Source: Membranipora membranacea (taxonomy: Eukaryota; Bryozoa; Gymnolaemata; Cheilostomatida; Membraniporidae). Taken from it: a stretch of 64,000 nt of DNA. The notes under the pieces were generated by a model. The model did no database searches, had not been told where the DNA came from, and worked only from the letters and a program-made list of their open reading frames with translations. Each line of letters opens with the position of its first letter. The first letter of the stretch is position 1. A program made the position numbers and the translations under genes. This document shows, one piece after another, positions 60,801 to 64,000 of the stretch. The stretch covers positions 21,054,283 to 21,118,282 of the forward strand of contig OU612066.1 of assembly GCA_914767715.1 (NCBI GenBank), given 5' to 3'.

Positions 60801-62868
60801 TCGCTCAGACAATCATAATACATGTACAAGTAGAGTTGAATTATTTAAAGTACTTTATCATTTAATTTTGATAATATATCTTATTAAGAGGGCTGAGAAA
60901 TCATTGTTCCCAACAAATTTATAAACTTTGTTACCATTATAAATATCCGCTAAATTTGCCTAAACAAGGATTGTCTTATTACAAGACAGAAGGAGACAAC
61001 TCTTGTTAACATAAGCTCAATCATAATTCTAATAAGATTTGACCTTCTATTGACCCAATAACCTTCACATTTAAAACTAGATAAGGTCATGGACATAAGG
61101 TTGACCAATCATTGCTCACAGAGCCAAAAATAACAACATAGATATAATTCCTGCTGTTCCTAAGCTCACAAGGCTTGCTCAAATGGAGGAAATGCCCATT
61201 GCCAAAGTCGATCTACTTGTTGCAGGCGTGTCAAGAACTTGGGATTGTGCATTTGAACATGAAGCTCCATAGTGATCTTAAACAAGACACAGATTTATTC
61301 ACATAGTATAATAAATATACCTCTTTAATGCTCTTGCTTTTCAACTGATAATAATTAAATTCCCAAAGTGAATCCTGTTGATATTTCCAAGCAATGCAGA
61401 TAATCACACTGATAATACTAACTGCCCTATCAATTTAAATGTTAGGCCTCTTTTCCTCACTTCAATCAGAGGCTTGTTGCGTAGCGCAGTAACTTATCAA
61501 GTTCCAGGGAAAGTTTCGCTTCCTTCCAATCATGCACTGCAATCAAACGTCATATTATCTGGTAATGTTACAATATAACATTGAAACATTAAAAATCATT
61601 TCAAATATCGAAGGTTGGAAATTTTGACTGAGGCTTTACAACTTGTTCCGGTCCTCAAATCAAAATCCTTGAAACAAAACTTTCTTGTTCTCCAAATATT
61701 GCAACATGCAATCGACTCTTAATTCTCAATCAGAAATCCAACCCGCGTAATCAAAGTGAACCTAAATGCTGACACTCTAATTTCTACCGTGTCTCAAAAT
61801 AAAAGAGAACACTAACTTTTCTGTGCTGGTCCACGAGGTCATACATATTTCACTTTGCTGAATATCTGCAGTATTTTGATGACTCATTCATCATTCCCAT
61901 CACCAATAAGAGACTTCACGTATCAGATCAGGAATATCCACCGGTAGATTAGTTTAGTCAGGCACTTCACCATTCATTATACCCCAGTGGGTATATGTTC
62001 TGCAGTAGGTGTGTACTTCCAATTATGATGTTGACAGTATATCCCTAGCCACAGTCTGGTAATTCTGAAAAACAAAGCAGAGTTATTATAATGAGAACAC
62101 AACAATGGTTTTCTTTGTCAAAAGGGATTCCAACTGAGGATAGGATCAGAGGATCACATATTGTTATATGTATTTTTTACTGAGATTTTATATTGTTGAT
62201 ATCATTTACATATTATGTGAGAATAATTAGTCTCAGCATACAGCTTGCCTGGAGTATTACAGCGTTATCTTGATCTCTTTAATCTTCATGATGAAGTTAT
62301 ACCAACAAAATTAAACTAGAATATAGGAACCAGCCCAGCATCCGCAATCTCAAAACTAACTGTGGGATTTGAGTGCAATATGAAATGTAACAGAAAATAA
62401 AAATGACAGGCATGCAGTAGACTGATATATGGTGAAGGTTTGAGAAAGGTAACAAAACTATCTGATATCATGAGCTAATGTTGAAGGTTGGTCTATCCAG
62501 GGAGGGTGGGACACCCTGGTATATCAATGTTATGTAATGTTTATTCAGCACAGACAAGGATTGTCTACTCACAACACGTAAGAAAATAATTATGACTAAT
62601 TATTAAGCAGCGCGACCGAATTTTGAATCGACCTTGAGCTAACACAAGCTATTCCCCGGGTCTTGGCAGTCATGATGCCGGAATAATATGAAAGGAGCAG
62701 GCAGTCATTGATACATATATCATGTTCATGTGAAAGCCCCATATGGGAGCATGTGAAAAATTGTAAGCATTTAGAAAAGGGATGTAAACATCATCACAAT
62801 AAACTGCTATAATTTCACCATGAATGGAAATTTTTCTGCAGATTTGATTATCACCATTCTAATAATTG
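60801..62868. other. Upstream flank of N4
   Basis: Homologous to 28,336-29,980. It carries the recurrent motif at 60,964-61,002, a degenerate copy at 62,553 and the CCAGGG/CCCTGG palindrome at 62,499-62,521. No gene; the open frame at 61,378-61,578 has no support. Confidence 0.5.
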
Positions 62869-63072
62869 CGAGAAGACAACTAATGATCAGAAACGAATAT
62901 TTCGATTGAAAAATATTCCGACAATTGAAGGAGGCACGCCATGACACAACTCTTAGCACAATGATGACTGAATGTTGAGCGTAACAATCAGAAATAAGCA
63001 ACTGACTGAACTAGCTGTGTTTCTGTGACTCTCTGTAAAATTCTATAGAAAACAAGTGTTATCTACGTGAAC
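62869..63072 (+). promoter_or_regulatory. Conserved 5' region of gene N4
   Basis: Fourth copy of the N upstream block (GAGAAGACAACT, CAATTGAAGGAG, GCACGCCATGACACAAC, GATGACTGAATGTTG). Confidence 0.5.
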
Positions 63073-64000
63073 ATGTCTTCCTATAACCTATATTATCAAC
63101 AAGAAGAAATGTACAGAACTGCCATGTAAGTTAAATCATCATTCTCATTACTGCTGTTATTAAATTTATAGTAGGCAAGATTGTGACTCTTTAGCTGTGG
63201 GCATGAATAATTCATTATATTTTGGATTTGGCTGAATTTGTTTGGGCTAGGGGAAAAGCTATATAAATATTATTTAGATTATTTATCAATGCACATATCA
63301 GAACATGACCTAGGCCCGGACTGTTAACTCCAACAAAGTCCATCAGGTTTTTCCCAAAGATGATGCGTCATCAGCGGCGTTACGCTATTAAAGATGATGC
63401 AATCGCTGCCTTCTGAGTGCACAACGACACAATGAGTAAGCAGTACAAGTAGTAGTGATATTTCTTGGTGACTCTATGAGTGAGAGTTAAATCACATGTC
63501 ATGCATTTCAATCATTGTAGTAGTGAGGTAGTAAGCCTGAGGTTGTGGAGTGATATCGATGATGATCAAAAGGGCCAGCAGCTGGATGTGAGAGATTTAG
63601 AGGATGTATTTTCCTGCAAAGGCCAGAAAGGTGAGTGTGAGTTTGGGGAACCGAAAAATGGTCGATCTTGAATGACACATCATTGTCATGATGAAGACAT
63701 GAAGCATTGAACCTGCTAATTCTCAGCTTGGAACAGAACTCAATCCCACAGCAGAAGGTCTGCTGTCAGCTATAGAAGTTCAGACATGGTATATTGCACT
63801 CAATTCAAAAGTCCAACCAATATTATTATGACAACTAATTCTTTTTAGAAACATTATCATAACACATTCAATTTACAGAGTCAGATGGTGGATACGAGTC
63901 TGAGGAGGGAAGTTTCTGGGATGAATATCAGATGTGCGAATCCTCTGATGGTAATTATCATAATATAACTGTTATTTGGGAGTTATCTATCCAATGCTAA
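63073..64000 (+). CDS. Gene N4, 5' part only
   Basis: Three exons are inside the window: 63073-63125, 63521-63630 and 63879-63950 (donor GTAATT); the rest lies beyond the end. Start MSSYNLYYQQ, then LWSDIDDDQKG and GYESEEGSFWDEYQ. The 53-nt first exon and the flank place it closer to N2 than to N1/N3. Phases agree with the other copies. Confidence 0.7.

Overview
The window looks like animal nuclear DNA, probably from an invertebrate; I cannot name the species. It is AT-rich, its genes are split by GT-AG introns, it carries RTE and L2/CR1-like LINEs, MITEs and tRNA-derived SINE sequence, and two of its gene families are metazoan (a TRIM-type RING/B-box protein and a C18orf63/DUF4708-like protein). 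No bacterial operon, CRISPR array or rRNA gene is visible.

The organisation is a degenerate tandem array with a period of about 35-36 kb. A full unit reads: C18orf63-like gene (minus strand), a multi-exon gene of unknown family called here 'N' (plus strand), a 6-7 kb spacer, and a TRIM gene (minus strand). Unit 1 covers about 1-25,200 (C18-A, N1 at 7,908-11,813, TRIM1 at 18,705-24,015). A scrambled middle region (25,690-36,500) holds C18 3' debris, a TRIM leader remnant, N2 (30,179-33,298) and a truncated C18-B (34,217-36,012). Unit 3 covers about 36,545-60,800 (C18-C, N3 at 43,194-46,850, TRIM3 at 55,037-59,934), followed by the start of N4 (63,073 to the window end).

I rebuilt splice structures by comparing copies. 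N1, N2 and N3 splice into uninterrupted frames of 319, 374 and 319 aa; N4 runs off the window. TRIM1 and TRIM3 splice into intact frames of 594 and 649 aa (RING, B-box 1, B-box 2, coiled coil, beta-propeller). The C18orf63-like copies A and C share nonsense and frameshift lesions. Copy B lacks those lesions but is truncated at both ends.

The most interesting signals are: (i) the N family, an acidic, rapidly changing protein with a strongly basic C-terminal tail that I cannot assign to any known family; (ii) TRIM paralogues whose RING/B-box/coiled-coil exons are nearly identical while the propeller exon differs in clustered, loop-like patches, more than the adjacent introns do; (iii) repeated co-duplication of N and TRIM on opposite strands. 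A link between N and TRIM (for example in recognition or immunity) is inference only. Mobile elements date the array: an RTE insertion is shared by both TRIM copies, whereas an L2-like LINE and two MITEs occur only in unit 1, and a 1.27-kb TTAA-flanked element carrying a head-to-head tRNA-SINE pair occurs only in unit 3.
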